DNA of 64,000 nt from Pholis gunnellus (GCA_910591455.2 OU342816.1:15194638-15258637); one strand, 5' to 3'. Numbered from the stretch's first letter, positions 13,530-24,434 are shown. Numbers and translations: made by a program. The notes: generated by a model not told the origin, from the letters alone.

Positions 13530-14992
13530 CCATCTTAGGAATCACTTTCAGGGACACTTTTGATGGAAAAAGGTAACTTGCTGATTGACAATTTTATCCA
13601 GAGCAGATGCTACTTTTCAAGCATGTTTCCACACTTTTGAAGTGAACTAAGTGTGATTAATCAACATCATTTACATGAATTTGGCTGCTCAACTTTGAAA
13701 TAAAAACTCCTGGGGGGGTTGAGGGTAATGTCACAGAAGTCCTACTAATAAAATGCACTGACTTCACAGATATCACTTCAAACTAAATTGAGAACATGGC
13801 GACCTGTATGACATAGAAAAACAAACAGCTGTTGACTTGTATTAATATTGGTTTACTTTGTTTATAGGTCTTGTTAAATCTTCACCAGCAATGTTTTCTA
13901 TAAACAGGCACTGATGTCGTGTGGAGGAAGGGAAGCCTGTCAAACCAATCTAATTTGTGACTATAATCACAGCTTCCTGTTACTGACTGAAATAAAGTCA
14001 GTTTGTATGTCGAAAAAAGGTAAAAAAAAGTCAGTTCAGTATTTTGACAAATAAAATGAGAGTATAGTATGTACAAAAATTGCAGTTTAGTATGTTAAAA
14101 AGCCATACATTAACCTGACAAACATTTTTTTGAATAAATAAAATAAAATGAATGCAAAGAATTGTTTGAATATTGAATTTTGCTCGGAGTTATGCGATAT
14201 ACTGTACAAATTAAAAGCAAGACCTTGCTCTAAATTGAGTTCATACAGTAGAGTAGGATTAAGTCTAAATATATAATTTTAATCTAAGCATTTAAGCACA
14301 CACACAAACAACAACACACTTTCTAAATTGTCTATCTTTTGGTACTATAACATCTTTCTGCATGAGCTGAATTAACATTTTGTGATGCCTAACTTAAAAA
14401 TGGGACTATTTTCATCCTCGTCGCCTGTACTATTTCCTGACCCTGCTTTCCCACATCAACACCTTCCCTCCATCACTTTTCATAAGAACACACTCAATGA
14501 TGCGGTTATAAACGTTGCCATGACAACACCGGGAGTTGATTTACGCGATTTGTATTATTATTAGTTTATTTCTGCAATTATAATACATTACGTTTACTGT
14601 AATTTTGGGTACCTTGTGTTCGTGCTCGTAACCATTTTGCCTTTGTCTTACACATGATAGACGAGCTTTTCTTTTGACCTTCTTGACCTTTAACCCGGAA
14701 GTTAAGCGGAGCTCAGAAAGACGAGGGTGGGGTGAAAACAGCGAAACTTTCCTTTCTCGTCTGTTATTCTACTGCTGGTCTATTAAAGTACTGTTATGCT
14801 TGTTGTAGGTGATGAGAGACAGAGTATTTGTTTCTTTGTTGTTTGTACATGAAGCTGTACTGAACATCAGTAACAAGCGTGGACTCTTTTATGACCAGTC
14901 TGGCTACAAATACAGCATTAGCATTAACATTAACATTAGCATTACAGCCTGTGGTCAATTGGTCCTGATACTGTCCAGTAAGAAGTACTCAA
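13530..14992. other. Cargo DNA, no gene seen
   Basis: AT-rich sequence with short ORFs only. No domain, splice pattern or repeat family was recognised. Confidence 0.55.
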
Positions 14993-15319
14993 ATTACAGT
15001 GTGGAGTTCTCCTGTTAATAAACAAGAGTTCTGAATAGTTGTTCTTACCAAAATTCCCAAAACTCAGTTAAAATCCCAATAGAACCTGATTTAAAGCAGG
15101 GTCGAAGCTGACAGGCTTCTGTCTCAGAAAGATAAATATATTGGTTCACGATGGTCAGGATGGCTGAGCAGCCCAGGGTGCTGAGTTCAAGGTTCATGCT
15201 CCTCTGGAGCCGTAGGTTTGAAGTCGATGTTTTTAACTAATGTGGTCATGACGAAACTGTGACGAGTAGTCAGTCACAACCAGTGTGCATTAAGCAATGT
15301 GTGTAGCACCCTGGACATT
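14993..15319 (+). repeat. Segmental repeat D, copy 1 (contains tRNA-Leu relic)
   Basis: Highly similar, same orientation, to 22171-22517. The shared block runs from ATTACAGTGTGGAGTTCTCC to CACCCTGGACATTTTAA and holds the tRNA-Leu-like sequence in its middle. Confidence 0.85.
15154..15222 (+). pseudogene. tRNA-Leu(CAA) pseudogene, 3' end deleted
   Basis: Matches the tRNA-Leu-like sequence at 22332-22414 from the acceptor 5' strand GTCAGGA through the CAA anticodon loop and the long variable arm. About 14 bases, covering the 3' side of the T arm and the acceptor 3' strand, are missing. The gap fits a deletion between two short TCGA repeats. Confidence 0.75.
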
Positions 15320-15483
15320 TTAATGGCTACAATTATTTGCAAAATTGTTATTGTATTAGTTTGTGTCATTACCTCCCCCCCCCTCACTATTATTTTCTGG
15401 TTATTATAATTTAAAACGCTTTGTGTGACTTTTAAACTCAACTACTTTCACCTAAAGTAGCTGTAGGGCGATACTAATTTTCG

Positions 15484-15497
15484 CCAATAGGTGGCAG
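15484..15497 (+). promoter_or_regulatory. CTCF-like motif inside repeat R copy 1
   Basis: CCAATAGGTGGCAG matches the CTCF core at 13 of 14 positions by eye. The same 14 bases occur at 33347-33360 in the second R copy. Confidence 0.3.
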
Positions 15498-16636
15498 TAG
15501 CGGGTTTTGGTATGACTGGCGCAGTAATTCTTGTCTAAGATAAACGAGCTAGACCAGCCTTAAGAATGGACAGTCGAGATCACAGAAGCAGATATTCATC
15601 TGAGACTGTCTTGTTGTTGTATTCACAGGTGAGAGAAGTACACAAGCGACATATACATGTATATTAAGTTTGCTCGCTTTTGTAGTGCCATGTTATGACG
15701 TTTATAAAGTGTTTAATACTGAAACGTAGGGCGGCTAACTGAGGCTAGCATAATTAGCTAAACGAGGCCATTGAACGCTAGCGGTTCAGCGCCATTGTAA
15801 CATCAGTAACCTGGCCTGATAGTTGTATTGTTCCCATGTAAGGTTATATAAAGATACATGGTGTGTCCTGTGACAGATATAAGCAGTAGTTTGTTAGGCT
15901 GTATATTTCAGGTTGTGTGTTCACAATTTATGTAATTCTTGTCTAACAGCCTCTTTACCCCGAGAGCCCCCCCACACACACACACACACAATTAAAGTGC
16001 TTTTTTTCAATTTGAGCTGTGTGCCATCTTCATTTAGTATTAACCAGGAACATATACACTAATATTTCCACATCTGAACAAATCTCACAAGTGTTTCTGT
16101 TATTATAACATCAACATTATTCAAATAGACCTTGTAGTTAGAGAGATACACTCTTTTGAGTATGGGTATGCAATTTTCGAGCAGAGGCCTAAAATTAGGG
16201 CTAGGGGTAAAGAGGCTAAGATAAGCTCGCTGGACCAGAAAGGACAGTCGAGATCGCAGAAGCAGATATTCATCTGAGACTGTCTTGTTGTATTCACAGC
16301 GCAATAAATTCACCTGGAAAACTGAATGGACATCATCATCATTCAGTGTGTAACATTTGCACAAAACCAATGCAAGATAAACTGTTTGTAAAAACTCTTT
16401 CAGAATGTTGACGTAAATTGGCATTACCTATATCGTGGATCCAGCGATCCGAAGACAAATGATGGTGGGACCTGGTTTTAAAAGGGAGCACAGTTTGAAG
16501 ACCACGAGATGACCAGCTTTGTGAAGTCAGGTAGGCCCAAAGTCACATACCTTCACTCACCTCATCTGAGGATTAGTAGTCATGCACATATAACCACCTG
16601 AACCTGTGTAAAGTTAGTATGCGTTTGTTTGTATGG

Positions 16637-16667
16637 AGGCGTGGGTTCAAATCTCACTTCTGACTGC
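16637..16667 (+). pseudogene. tRNA-Leu 3'-half-like relic inside repeat R copy 1
   Basis: GGCGTGGGTTCAAATCTCAC followed by TTCTGAC resembles the T arm and acceptor 3' strand of tRNA-Leu(CAA). A weak 5' partner, GTCAGG at about 16525, lies 110 bases upstream, but the D and anticodon arms are not recognisable. A near-identical copy is at 34278-34308. Confidence 0.4.
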
Positions 16668-16851
16668 TGGTGATTGTAATTCACTGCCGCTGTTATTCTA
16701 TAAACTGCCACTGAACAGCAGATCAACCACTATACTAATTGATACACACTTTTATGTATATATATTTACAGTATATGATACCTACGTTTTTAAATGTATG
16801 TATGTAAACACATGAATGTATAACTAAACAGTAATAAATAAATACATGAAA

Positions 16852-17734
16852 TCTGATACCAGTGTTAGATTAATACGCTGTATGCCTCACTGTGTGGAAG
16901 TTCCTATGATCACTATTTTATGTCTAAGGCAAAATCAGGCTTGACTTAAACATTGCTTTTCTAACTTTGAAAAACAAAATTAGACAAATAAATACATAGA
17001 TAAAAATGTACTGAATTGTTATTTATTTAAATATTGGTATCCAATACCGGATCTGCATGTCGTCACCGATAGCTGATTCAGCTATTTGAGTCAGTTTTGG
17101 ACTGATATCAGAAATATGTTTCGGTATCGCTGCATCTGAATGAATAAATATTAACAATAATTACTACTATACAAACCTTGGCGCTCTGTGCATTAGCGTG
17201 GGCGGGGCCTCAGGTCTCTGCAGACAGTTGATGATGTCTTCAGCGGGTCTTTACAGCCCTCTGTTCACGTCTGCTGCTGGATGCGGGATATATTAACCTT
17301 TCTAATGCATTTCCTTGCCATAAAACCTTGAATTGCAGCTGTGTTTGAAAGGCGCTGTGACATTAAATGAACCTTATTGCCTTAAGTTCTCAAGCCACTA
17401 GACTCGTACTAAACCATCTAAATGTTGCAGAAAGTAATGTTCAGTTGTTTTTAATTGAATTATTCTCTTTAGATGACCAACAGACTAAAGACACTATATT
17501 TGGACCAACATGTCAAATCAGTTGAGCTAACCTACTGTATATTTTCAGGCTGTTGGGTGCAAATGAGAAGTCATCAGTGATTGTCCCTGAATTTATACAT
17601 CAAAATGTATTTTCACACATTCAAATATTAAACAGCAGCAGTACAACTTAGAATTTTCAACAACAATTTACAAGCATGAAATAATTCAAACAAACACATT
17701 CAATTACATTTTTTTTTTTTTTTTTATTTAAATC
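16852..17734. other. Cargo DNA, no gene seen
   Basis: AT-rich spacer ending in a T run of about 21 bases at 17709-17729. No feature was recognised. Confidence 0.55.
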
Positions 17735-17945
17735 ACAAATTAAAGATTTGCCTCGGAGGGCTTTACAATCTGTACACATACGACATCCTCTGTCCCAGAA
17801 CCCTCGCATCGAAACAGGAAAAACTCCCCCAAAAACCCCTTTAACAGGGAGAAACGAGGAAGAAACCTGTGGGAAAGCAACAGAGGAGGGATCCCTCTCC
17901 CAGGATGGACAGAAGTGCAATAGATGTCATGTGTACAGAATGAAC
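17735..17945 (+). repeat. Dispersed teleost repeat (SINE-like), copy 1
   Basis: Contains TTTACAATCTGTACACATAC, GGAAAAACTCCC, GAAGAAACCTG, GGGATCCCTCTCCCAGGATG and AATAGATGTCATGTGTACAG. I recognise this phrase as widespread in fish genomes but cannot give a family name. Related copies are at 24435-24560 and 44540-44695. Confidence 0.7.
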
Positions 17946-17989
17946 AGAGTTGATGGGTGGGTTGAGTGGGCATTATTGAGGGCAAATCA

Positions 17990-18600
17990 CTGTCAAAATC
18001 CGAGAGCGCAAATGAGATCTGTGCGCGAGATCTGTGCTCACACGAGCAAAATTGCTTTTACTGTAGTGAAGGATCTGAAAAATGTTTCATCCACTAATCA
18101 CTTGTAAGTTATTTGAGTTTGGGAACTTACTTTGCAAATAGTTAATATACAAACAGTGATCCTAACCCTGACTCCAAATCCTTAAACCGGTCAAGAATCT
18201 GGAGCCAGGGTTCGGAACGACTGTTTGTATATTAACAGTAAGGACTTACTTTGCAAACAGTTAATATACAAACAGCGATCCTAAACCTGGCTCCAGATCC
18301 CTAAACCGGTCAAGAATCTGGAGCCAGGGTTCGGAACGACTGTTTGTATATTAACAGTAAGGACTTACTTGGCAAACAGTTAATATACAAACAGTGGGAT
18401 CTAACCCTCGCTCCAGATCCTTAAACCGGTCAAGAATCTGGAGCCAGGGTCAGGACCCACTGTTTGTATATGAACTGTTTGCCAAACTCACTTACAAGTA
18501 ATTAGTGGATGAAAAAGAGCGATGTAAAAGAGCTCGCCAAAGTAAAATACGTGGGACCTCTACACACGCACGCACGGATCTCATTTATGGATTTTGACAG
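17990..18600. mobile_element. Fold-back (MITE-like) element with three internal hairpins
   Basis: The ends are inverted: CTGTCAAAATCC at 17990 and its complement ending at 18600. A second inverted pair lies inside (ATCCACTAATCACTTGTAAG near 18089 against CTTACAAGTAATTAGTGGAT near 18490). The centre holds three tandem units of about 121 bp, each palindromic: AACAGTTAATATACAAACAG and CTGGCTCCAGATC on the left arm face GAATCTGGAGCCAGGGTT and CTGTTTGTATATTAAC on the right. No transposase and no clear target duplication were found. Confidence 0.75.
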
Positions 18601-18619
18601 CCTTCATATTAGGGTTTTG

Positions 18620-18960
18620 TGTTCATTAGTTAACTCTTTTTGAAGAGTTTAAACTGTTTTTTCTTTGTCTTTTCTTCATTTTTTCTTAGGGTTTTGTGTT
18701 CATTAGTTAACTCTTTTTGAAGAGTTTAAACTGTTTTTTCTTCGTCTTTTCTTCGTTTTTTCTTCGTGTTTTGTGTTCATTAGTTAACTCTTTTTGAAGA
18801 GTTTAAACTGTTTTTTCTTTGTCTTTTCTTCGTTTTTTCTTAGGGTTTTGTGTTCATTAGTTAACTCTTTTTGAAGAGTTTGAACTGTTTTTTCTTCATT
18901 TTTTCTTCGGGTTTTGTGTTCATTAGTTAACTCTTTTTGAAGAGTTTGAACCGTTTTTTC
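18620..18960. repeat. ~77 bp tandem repeat overlapping the end of the coiled-coil gene
   Basis: About five units share GTTTTGTGTTCATTAGTTAA, then CTCTTTTTGAAGAGTTTAAA and a T-rich CTTCGTCTTTTCTTCG-like stretch. The unit nearest the gene encodes its last residues and stop codon; the others lie in the 3' flank. Confidence 0.9.
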
Positions 18961-20561
18961 TTCTTCTCCTTGTCGGTGTTCTGGTTCTGAAGATCTTTTT
19001 CAGTGGCCTGAAGGAGGGAAGACTTCTCCTGCTGCCAAAGGAGACGCTCGGTTTCTAACAGATCTTCTGTCTTTTTCCGGGCAGCTTTGATCCTGTTTGT
19101 CTCCAGTCTCTGCTCCTCCAGCTGGGCTTGGGACTCCTGGTCTCTTTTGAACATCTGCGTAGCTTCCTCCTCCAATGTTTGATGAGTAGCTACGTTCTTC
19201 AGCTGGGCATGTTCGAGGTCCCTGCAGGTGCTTTCCAGGTGTGCCGTGATGGATGACTGTTCCTGGAAACGGAGATGTTCGGCTTCTAACAGATCTTCAG
19301 TCTTTTTCAGAACTGCCAAGATGTTGCCGATCTCTGCTCTCTGCTTCTCCAACTTGGCTTGAGACCTCTGGTCTTTTATGGACATCTGCGTAGCTTTCTC
19401 CTCCAATGTTCGATGAGTAGCTACGTTCTTCAGCTGGGCATTTTCGAGGTCCGTGCAGGTTTTTTCCAGGTGTGCCGTGATGGATGACTGTTCCTGGAAA
19501 CGGAGACGCTCTGCTGCTAACAGATCTTCAGTATCTTTCAGAACTGCCATGATCTTGCTGGTCTCTGCTCTCTGCTCCTCCAGCTGGCCTTTATGTGCTG
19601 CGAGGAATCTCTGCAGCGTTTGCTTATCATCCCTCTGTGTTTTTCCAAAATCAGCTATGATCTTCACCTGTGTATGATAAAGTTCACGAGCTTTTTTATT
19701 CTGGTCTACAAGGGAAGACTTCTCCTCTTCCCATTGTCGATGTCCATTTTTCAGCTCCTGGTCAGCTCTAAGAAAAGCTGCCTTGAGCTTACTGTTGACA
19801 TCTACCAGTTCAACAATTCTAGCGTGACAGAGGTTCTTAAATAACTCCATCTCAGCCTTGGTGGTGGTTTTAGGCTGAACGTGACGCTCAGACTCCAGCA
19901 GCTCCTGTGTTTCTTTCAGAGCTGCTGCGATCTTGTTGGTCTCTGCCCTCTGCTGCTCCAACTGGCCTTCATGTGCGGCCTGGAATCTCTGCAGCGTTTG
20001 CTTAGCCTCCTTCTGTATTCTATCAAAATCAGCTATGATCTTCCCCTGTTTTTGATAAAGTTTACGAGCTCTTTCATTCTGGTCTACGAGGGAAGACTTC
20101 TCCTCTTGCCATTGTTGATGTCCATTTTTCAGCTTGAGACGCTCAGACTCCAGCAGCTCCTGTGTTTCTTTCAGAGCTGCTGCGATCTTGTTTGTCTCCG
20201 CTTTCTGTTTGTCCATCTGGACTTGACAGAAAGCCTTAGAAGGGGCTTTCTCCTGACAGACGTTCTTAGATATCTCCATCTCCCACTCGGTGGATTTCGT
20301 GGTTTTGTTTTGGTGGAGAACATCTAGAAAATGTTGCAGACAATCTTCATCAACTTCTAGGAGGACTCTCCCCTTAGATCTTGTAGGGGTGAGCCTCGCC
20401 TCGTTGTCCAACAGTTCACATCTCACTTGTTCCTCCAGTGAACTTAAATAAAAGTTCATTTGAGGTTCGACCTCTTTGGAATTGAATTCCATCTCCTTTT
20501 GCTGACCCTTCAGCACCTGTCGTGTTTTTTTGTTCAGTGAGCTTTCCATTGCAATTGCCAA
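18927..20561 (-). CDS. Intronless coiled-coil protein, 544 aa, function unknown
   Basis: One uninterrupted ORF from the first in-frame methionine (MAIAMESSLNKK) to a basic tail ending FKLFKKS. From about residue 115 it is charged and heptad-rich and should form a long coiled coil. A module like RAETNKIAAALKETQELLES recurs five times, near residues 120, 206, 331, 409 and 486. Two longer repeat types are built on it: one with EEKSSLVDQN and TLQRF (about 146-202 and 271-326), the other with RFQEQSSITAHLE and QLKNVATH (about 353-403 and 430-480). The first 110 residues are not repetitive. No signal peptide, membrane segment or known domain is seen. It could be a retrogene or a lineage-specific gene; expression is unproven. 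A CRE-like palindrome lies 266 bp upstream. Confidence 0.75.
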   Translation of the reverse strand: MAIAMESSLNKKTRQVLKGQQKEMEFNSKEVEPQMNFYLSSLEEQVRCELLDNEARLTPTRSKGRVLLEVDEDCLQHFLDVLHQNKTTKSTEWEMEISKNVCQEKAPSKAFCQVQMDKQKAETNKIAAALKETQELLESERLKLKNGHQQWQEEKSSLVDQNERARKLYQKQGKIIADFDRIQKEAKQTLQRFQAAHEGQLEQQRAETNKIAAALKETQELLESERHVQPKTTTKAEMELFKNLCHARIVELVDVNSKLKAAFLRADQELKNGHRQWEEEKSSLVDQNKKARELYHTQVKIIADFGKTQRDDKQTLQRFLAAHKGQLEEQRAETSKIMAVLKDTEDLLAAERLRFQEQSSITAHLEKTCTDLENAQLKNVATHRTLEEKATQMSIKDQRSQAKLEKQRAEIGNILAVLKKTEDLLEAEHLRFQEQSSITAHLESTCRDLEHAQLKNVATHQTLEEEATQMFKRDQESQAQLEEQRLETNRIKAARKKTEDLLETERLLWQQEKSSLLQATEKDLQNQNTDKEKKKKRFKLFKKS

Positions 20562-20584
20562 ATGTGTTTCTGAACCAATTTGCT

Positions 20585-20690
20585 TGTATATGTGTATGTA
20601 TATATATCTGTCTATATGTATCTATGAAATAATCTATGTGAGCTAACTATGGTGTATATGTGTATGTATATATATCTGTCTATATGCTAA
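20585..20690. repeat. Short direct duplication upstream of the coiled-coil gene
   Basis: GTATATGTGTATGTATATAT followed by CTGTCTATATG occurs twice about 65 bp apart, just upstream of the start codon. Confidence 0.75.
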
Positions 20691-20826
20691 CTATATGAAT
20701 CGTCAAATGTGTCTCAGAACCAACTTACCAACCTACTGCACCAACTTACCAACCTACTGCCTACTGTAAAATGTGTGAGACTTGAAGTAGTGGGTAGGGG
20801 CTGAATACCAGTAGGGAGGGGCTTAA

Positions 20827-20834
20827 TGACGTCA
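20827..20834. promoter_or_regulatory. CRE-like palindrome TGACGTCA upstream of the coiled-coil gene
   Basis: A perfect cAMP-response element, with a near match (TGATGTCATCATGAC) about 35 bp further upstream relative to the gene. Position and sequence suggest a promoter element bound by CREB/CREM/ATF factors; this is inference. Confidence 0.45.
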
Positions 20835-21001
20835 CAAAGACAACATTAAAGGCAGAGAATCCGTGATGTCATCATGACACCGTTCTGTCCATGGAGTCCT
20901 TCATGGCATCGTTACTATGGATACCAGATTGAATGTTTATCTTTGAATTTATGAATGTAATGATTTCTGATGATCCTTAAAATATGGCAAAGAAATGAAA
21001 C

Positions 21002-21008
<7 letters not shown>

Positions 21009-21049
<41 letters not shown>
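21009..21049. repeat. (TA)n microsatellite
   Basis: Pure TA dinucleotide run, ending in a TATACATATATA variant. Confidence 0.9.
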
Positions 21050-22170
21050 TAAATCTTAAAATACTGATATAAATGATCGTCTAATGTTTTCAGTTACTAG
21101 AGCAATTACAATGTTGGCGACGGTGGACAAAATCCACAGTTTTTGCTCTTGTAAAAATGACTTCTATAGCCAATTATGAAATTTCAACAAATCAGGTGGG
21201 TATCTTTTTGGTACAAAATTCTCTCTTTGTGCGTCCCAGACAGTTTTCCCTTGCCGAGTTGTGTCTCTTTGGCTCACACAGACACACTAACCGTTCCTCT
21301 TTTTAACACGCGGTGTGTTGACATTTGGTTGCTTGAAGCGGCCCTTGAAGGGGAGATCCTGAGCGTTGAATCGTGTTAGTCTCGTCGCTGTAATCTCTTT
21401 TGTTCAGGAGAGGAGTGTGAACAAAGCAGAGCCTCCACCTGTTCAGAAAAGATATTTTGGCTGAGAAAAAAAATTCACTCTTCTCAGCGATGTCCAAATC
21501 ATTTCCCTTTTATGAACAATAAGCCTGAATGTTTTTTTCTTCATTTTTGGCATCCGATTACCATATTACCTCCTTCTCTAAATACTAATGCTGTCATACT
21601 TTGTTGTTTTTTCCTCATTTGTTAATCATGGACCGTACACTTATTTTCGTACTGATAATAAATGTCACAATATACAACAGTTTTCTGTTCCAATTATTCC
21701 GCCTGACTGCTCTGGATTAATATCAATTTACGTCCACTACACTTCATTTAAATCAGGGATGTTGTTACAGGTTTGACGTCACAAAGATGCAGATGGGAGC
21801 CGACAGTGTAAGCAGGTTGATAAATAATCTGGGTGCAGAGAAGTGTTGTAGAATTTAGAAGTTGTACAGTAAAAACTCAATTACTCAGACTTCAAACTGT
21901 ACAGCCAGTCTGGTAAAACAATAATGAATGTGGATTTAAAGTTGTTGTGGTCAAGACTAGAAGGGGGGGCTGGTTGGACACCATGTCAAACTCCCCAGAG
22001 TGGACGAGCAAGACCAGGTCTGCACTGATTTATGCAAAGGATCTTCCTGAAAAAGAAACTCATGATCAGTTCGAACAGTGTTGGTTCTTCTATTCATTGC
22101 AAACAAAAGCTATGTTTATATTCGGTGTTTGTTACCAAAACAAATTGGAGGACCAATTAGTCCTTCGTTC
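21050..22170. other. Cargo DNA, no gene seen
   Basis: Short ORFs only, without splice context or recognisable domains. Confidence 0.5.
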
Positions 22171-22331
22171 ATTACAGTGTGGAGTTCTCCTGTTAATGAA
22201 CAAGAGTTCTGAATATGTGTTCTTACCAAAATTCTCAAAACTCAGTTAAAATCTCAATAGAACCTGATTTAAATCAGGGTTGAAGGTGACAGGCTTCTGT
22301 CTCAGAAAGATAAATATATTGGTTCACGATG

Positions 22332-22414
22332 GTCAGGATGGCTGAGCGGCCCAGGGTGCTGAGTTCAAGGTTCATGCTCCTCTGGAGCCGTAGGTTTGAA
22401 ATCGACTCCTGACA
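22332..22414 (+). tRNA. tRNA-Leu(CAA)-like gene, intronless, possibly decaying
   Basis: The 83 nt length fits a class II tRNA. The acceptor stem is perfect (GTCAGGA against TCCTGAC) with discriminator A. The anticodon loop is TTCAAGG (anticodon CAA), and the long variable arm is GCTCC-TCT-GGAGC. Weak points are one mismatch at the outer anticodon stem, one mismatch in the T stem, and a B box that departs from consensus (GGTTTGAAATC). A T5 terminator lies 8 bases downstream. It may be a weak gene or a recent pseudogene. Confidence 0.6.
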
Positions 22415-22421
22415 GTCGATG

Positions 22422-22426
22422 TTTTT
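22422..22426 (+). terminator. RNA polymerase III terminator (T5) after tRNA-Leu
   Basis: Five T residues start 8 bases after the tRNA end, the usual placement for a Pol III stop. Confidence 0.6.
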
Positions 22427-22519
22427 AACTAATGTGGTCATGACGAAACTGTGACGAGTAGTCAGTCACAAACAGTGTGCATTAAGCAATGTGTTTGTGT
22501 GGCACCCTGGACATTTTAA

Positions 22520-23629
22520 AGAATGCTGTGCACATAATGGGGCCTTAGAGGTGACCTGGTACACACACAATGCACAGGGCTCAGGTGGTCAATAGGGGGC
22601 CCCTAAAAGATAAATCCAGCCTTGTGTGCAGTTATGAGGGACAGGAGGCAACAAGCACAGAGCAACATCTTTATAGTGGACATATAATTATAGGTGGTAA
22701 CACTTAAAGACTGGATGAATAAAGAACTGGGAAAACCTGTCTCCTGTCATTTAAGGCACAATAACAGTGCTCTGCAGATTTACATTTTAATGACTCAGCT
22801 TTCCATAATAATAAGAACGGAGGTGTTCGGTGTTTGTGGCACAAGCATTTGACAGATCTCAATGGTTGTGCTCCAGCAACTTAATGTACAACTGAACGTG
22901 GACAAGCCTTCTTTTTGTCTGAAGTCATCAAACAATGAAACCCATGGCTTTGAAAATGAGTCTCTTCACATCTTTCGATTCTGAGTTGAAACTCATTAAG
23001 CACCAATTAAAAGTACAGCTACAAAGACGAAGTTGAACCAGCAACTTAAGCATAACTGCTATTAACAACCTACAGTCCTCTGCTGGATTTAAATGTTGGA
23101 AAATACCAATAAGTCAGGAAAGATGTGGAGGCATTGTATGGTTTAAATGAAGTTTCTAACTGACAACATTAATAAATAGAGAAGTCCTGAGTGCTTTCGT
23201 GTCAGCTCTGTCACACTGCACTAATTAGCTCGGTTTTCACGGTGATGGTTAGTGCTAAACACAGCACACGTTCCAACAACAATCTGATCCGAATCGGAGA
23301 GAAATAAACATCTGCAAGCTAGATTAAAGCTTTCTCTGACTCTTTTGTTCTGGTAAATATTTGCTATTTGCTTTACTAATATAATCTCTCTCTCTTTAAG
23401 CTAACGTTACTACATTACTTCAGCCTGTGGACCTACAATTGAAGCTAGCTGCACCCTATTTTGATCAGTTCCTTTTTACACAGGTTTTCAGATAGATGGA
23501 GCAGGAGAATAAGAGAGAGAGGGTTCATTCGTGACACTCTGGGGCTCTGCTGACACACTGGGGACACATATTTACGTTTAAAAAACATGAAAAAGTGCCT
23601 TTTGCATAAAAGGTGAACTTTAAGACTCT
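22520..23629. other. Cargo DNA, no gene seen
   Basis: No ORF, RNA or repeat family was recognised. Confidence 0.5.
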
Positions 23630-24190
23630 CAACAATTGCACGCCTCCTGATACAAAATGCAGTTGCTCGGTGTTTTGTTTACAAATTCAAAGAGACAAGA
23701 TCACATTTCTCATATCTTGCCTCTATTGATTGGTTGCCGGTCAGTTTTAGGGTTGATTGATTTTTATATTTTTCTGATGATGTTTAAAACATCTACAGGG
23801 AATTTCTGCTCCCCTACATATTAACACACTGTTGCCTCAGAGGCAGGACTCTCTGGCTGCTCCTAAATCCTGGATCGAGACCACAGTCCAGGGTCTCAGC
23901 AGTCAGGGCCTCTCAGCTCTGGAGCTCCCTGCTTGAAGATCTGAGTATTTTAAATCACACTTTTACATTGACCCCATGTTTTATTGGTTTCCTGCTCTAT
24001 AGTGTCTTATCCATTTTGTTTGTTGAGTTCTCATTTTTTATTTATTTTTTTTGTAGTTTTTTTAGTAATTCCCTGAACTTATTTTAAAATATAATCATGT
24101 TTTGATCATGATTATTGTGTAAAGCTCCTTGTACCTTTGCTTTGAAAGATCTTTTTGAAGGCTTTTTTGCCTTTATTTGACCGTACAGCT
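23630..24190 (+). mobile_element. Decayed LINE (L2-like) 3' end
   Basis: Broken plus-strand translation keeps the C-terminal reverse-transcriptase pattern of L2-type LINEs: RLLIQNAVARCF, then HFSYLASIDWLPVSFRVDF. Stops and frameshifts follow. The 3' end has the usual TGTAAAGCTCCTTGTA phrase near 24118-24133. Confidence 0.65.
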
Positions 24191-24434
24191 GAAACACTTT
24201 TAATCAGGCCGAAAATGTTCAATGAAAAGTAAACAACACTCTATGTGTCCTTTATCTACAAATCCTGATTCACTTATAATTTATTTTTTCAAGATCATTG
24301 CTGTCAATATTATTTATTCGTATACCATGTGTCTTTCACTATAATGGAGGAAAGAGCTTAAAAGTTCATTTAAAAGTCAAATTTATTTTCATTGTTCAGT
24401 GTTAAATATCAGATTATATACTGAATAATTTGGC

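Larger units (their letters stand above)
15320..16851 (+). repeat. Long dispersed repeat R, copy 1
   Basis: Aligns end to end, same orientation, with 33183-34502 with small indels. Inside it, an ~80 bp segment containing CAGTCGAGATC and GCAGATATTCATCTGAGACT occurs twice (about 15548-15630 and 16226-16303). Both R copies keep an open minus-strand frame of more than 100 codons at about 16059-16424, but the translation resembles nothing I know and no mobile-element class is assigned. Confidence 0.8.
22171..22517 (+). repeat. Segmental repeat D, copy 2 (contains the more complete tRNA-Leu)
   Basis: Counterpart of 14993-15319. Here the block is followed by different sequence, whereas copy 1 runs straight into repeat R. 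Confidence 0.85.

Noticed and set aside
16059..16424. Minus-strand 121-codon frame conserved in both R copies as a possible gene
   Set aside because: The conservation can be explained by the high DNA identity of the repeat copies; no domain is recognised, so it is not called as a CDS.
19881..20327. 148-codon plus-strand frame inside the coiled-coil gene
   Set aside because: Antisense shadow of the 544-codon frame; Leu/Ser-rich, as expected from antisense of Glu/Lys-rich coiled-coil codons.
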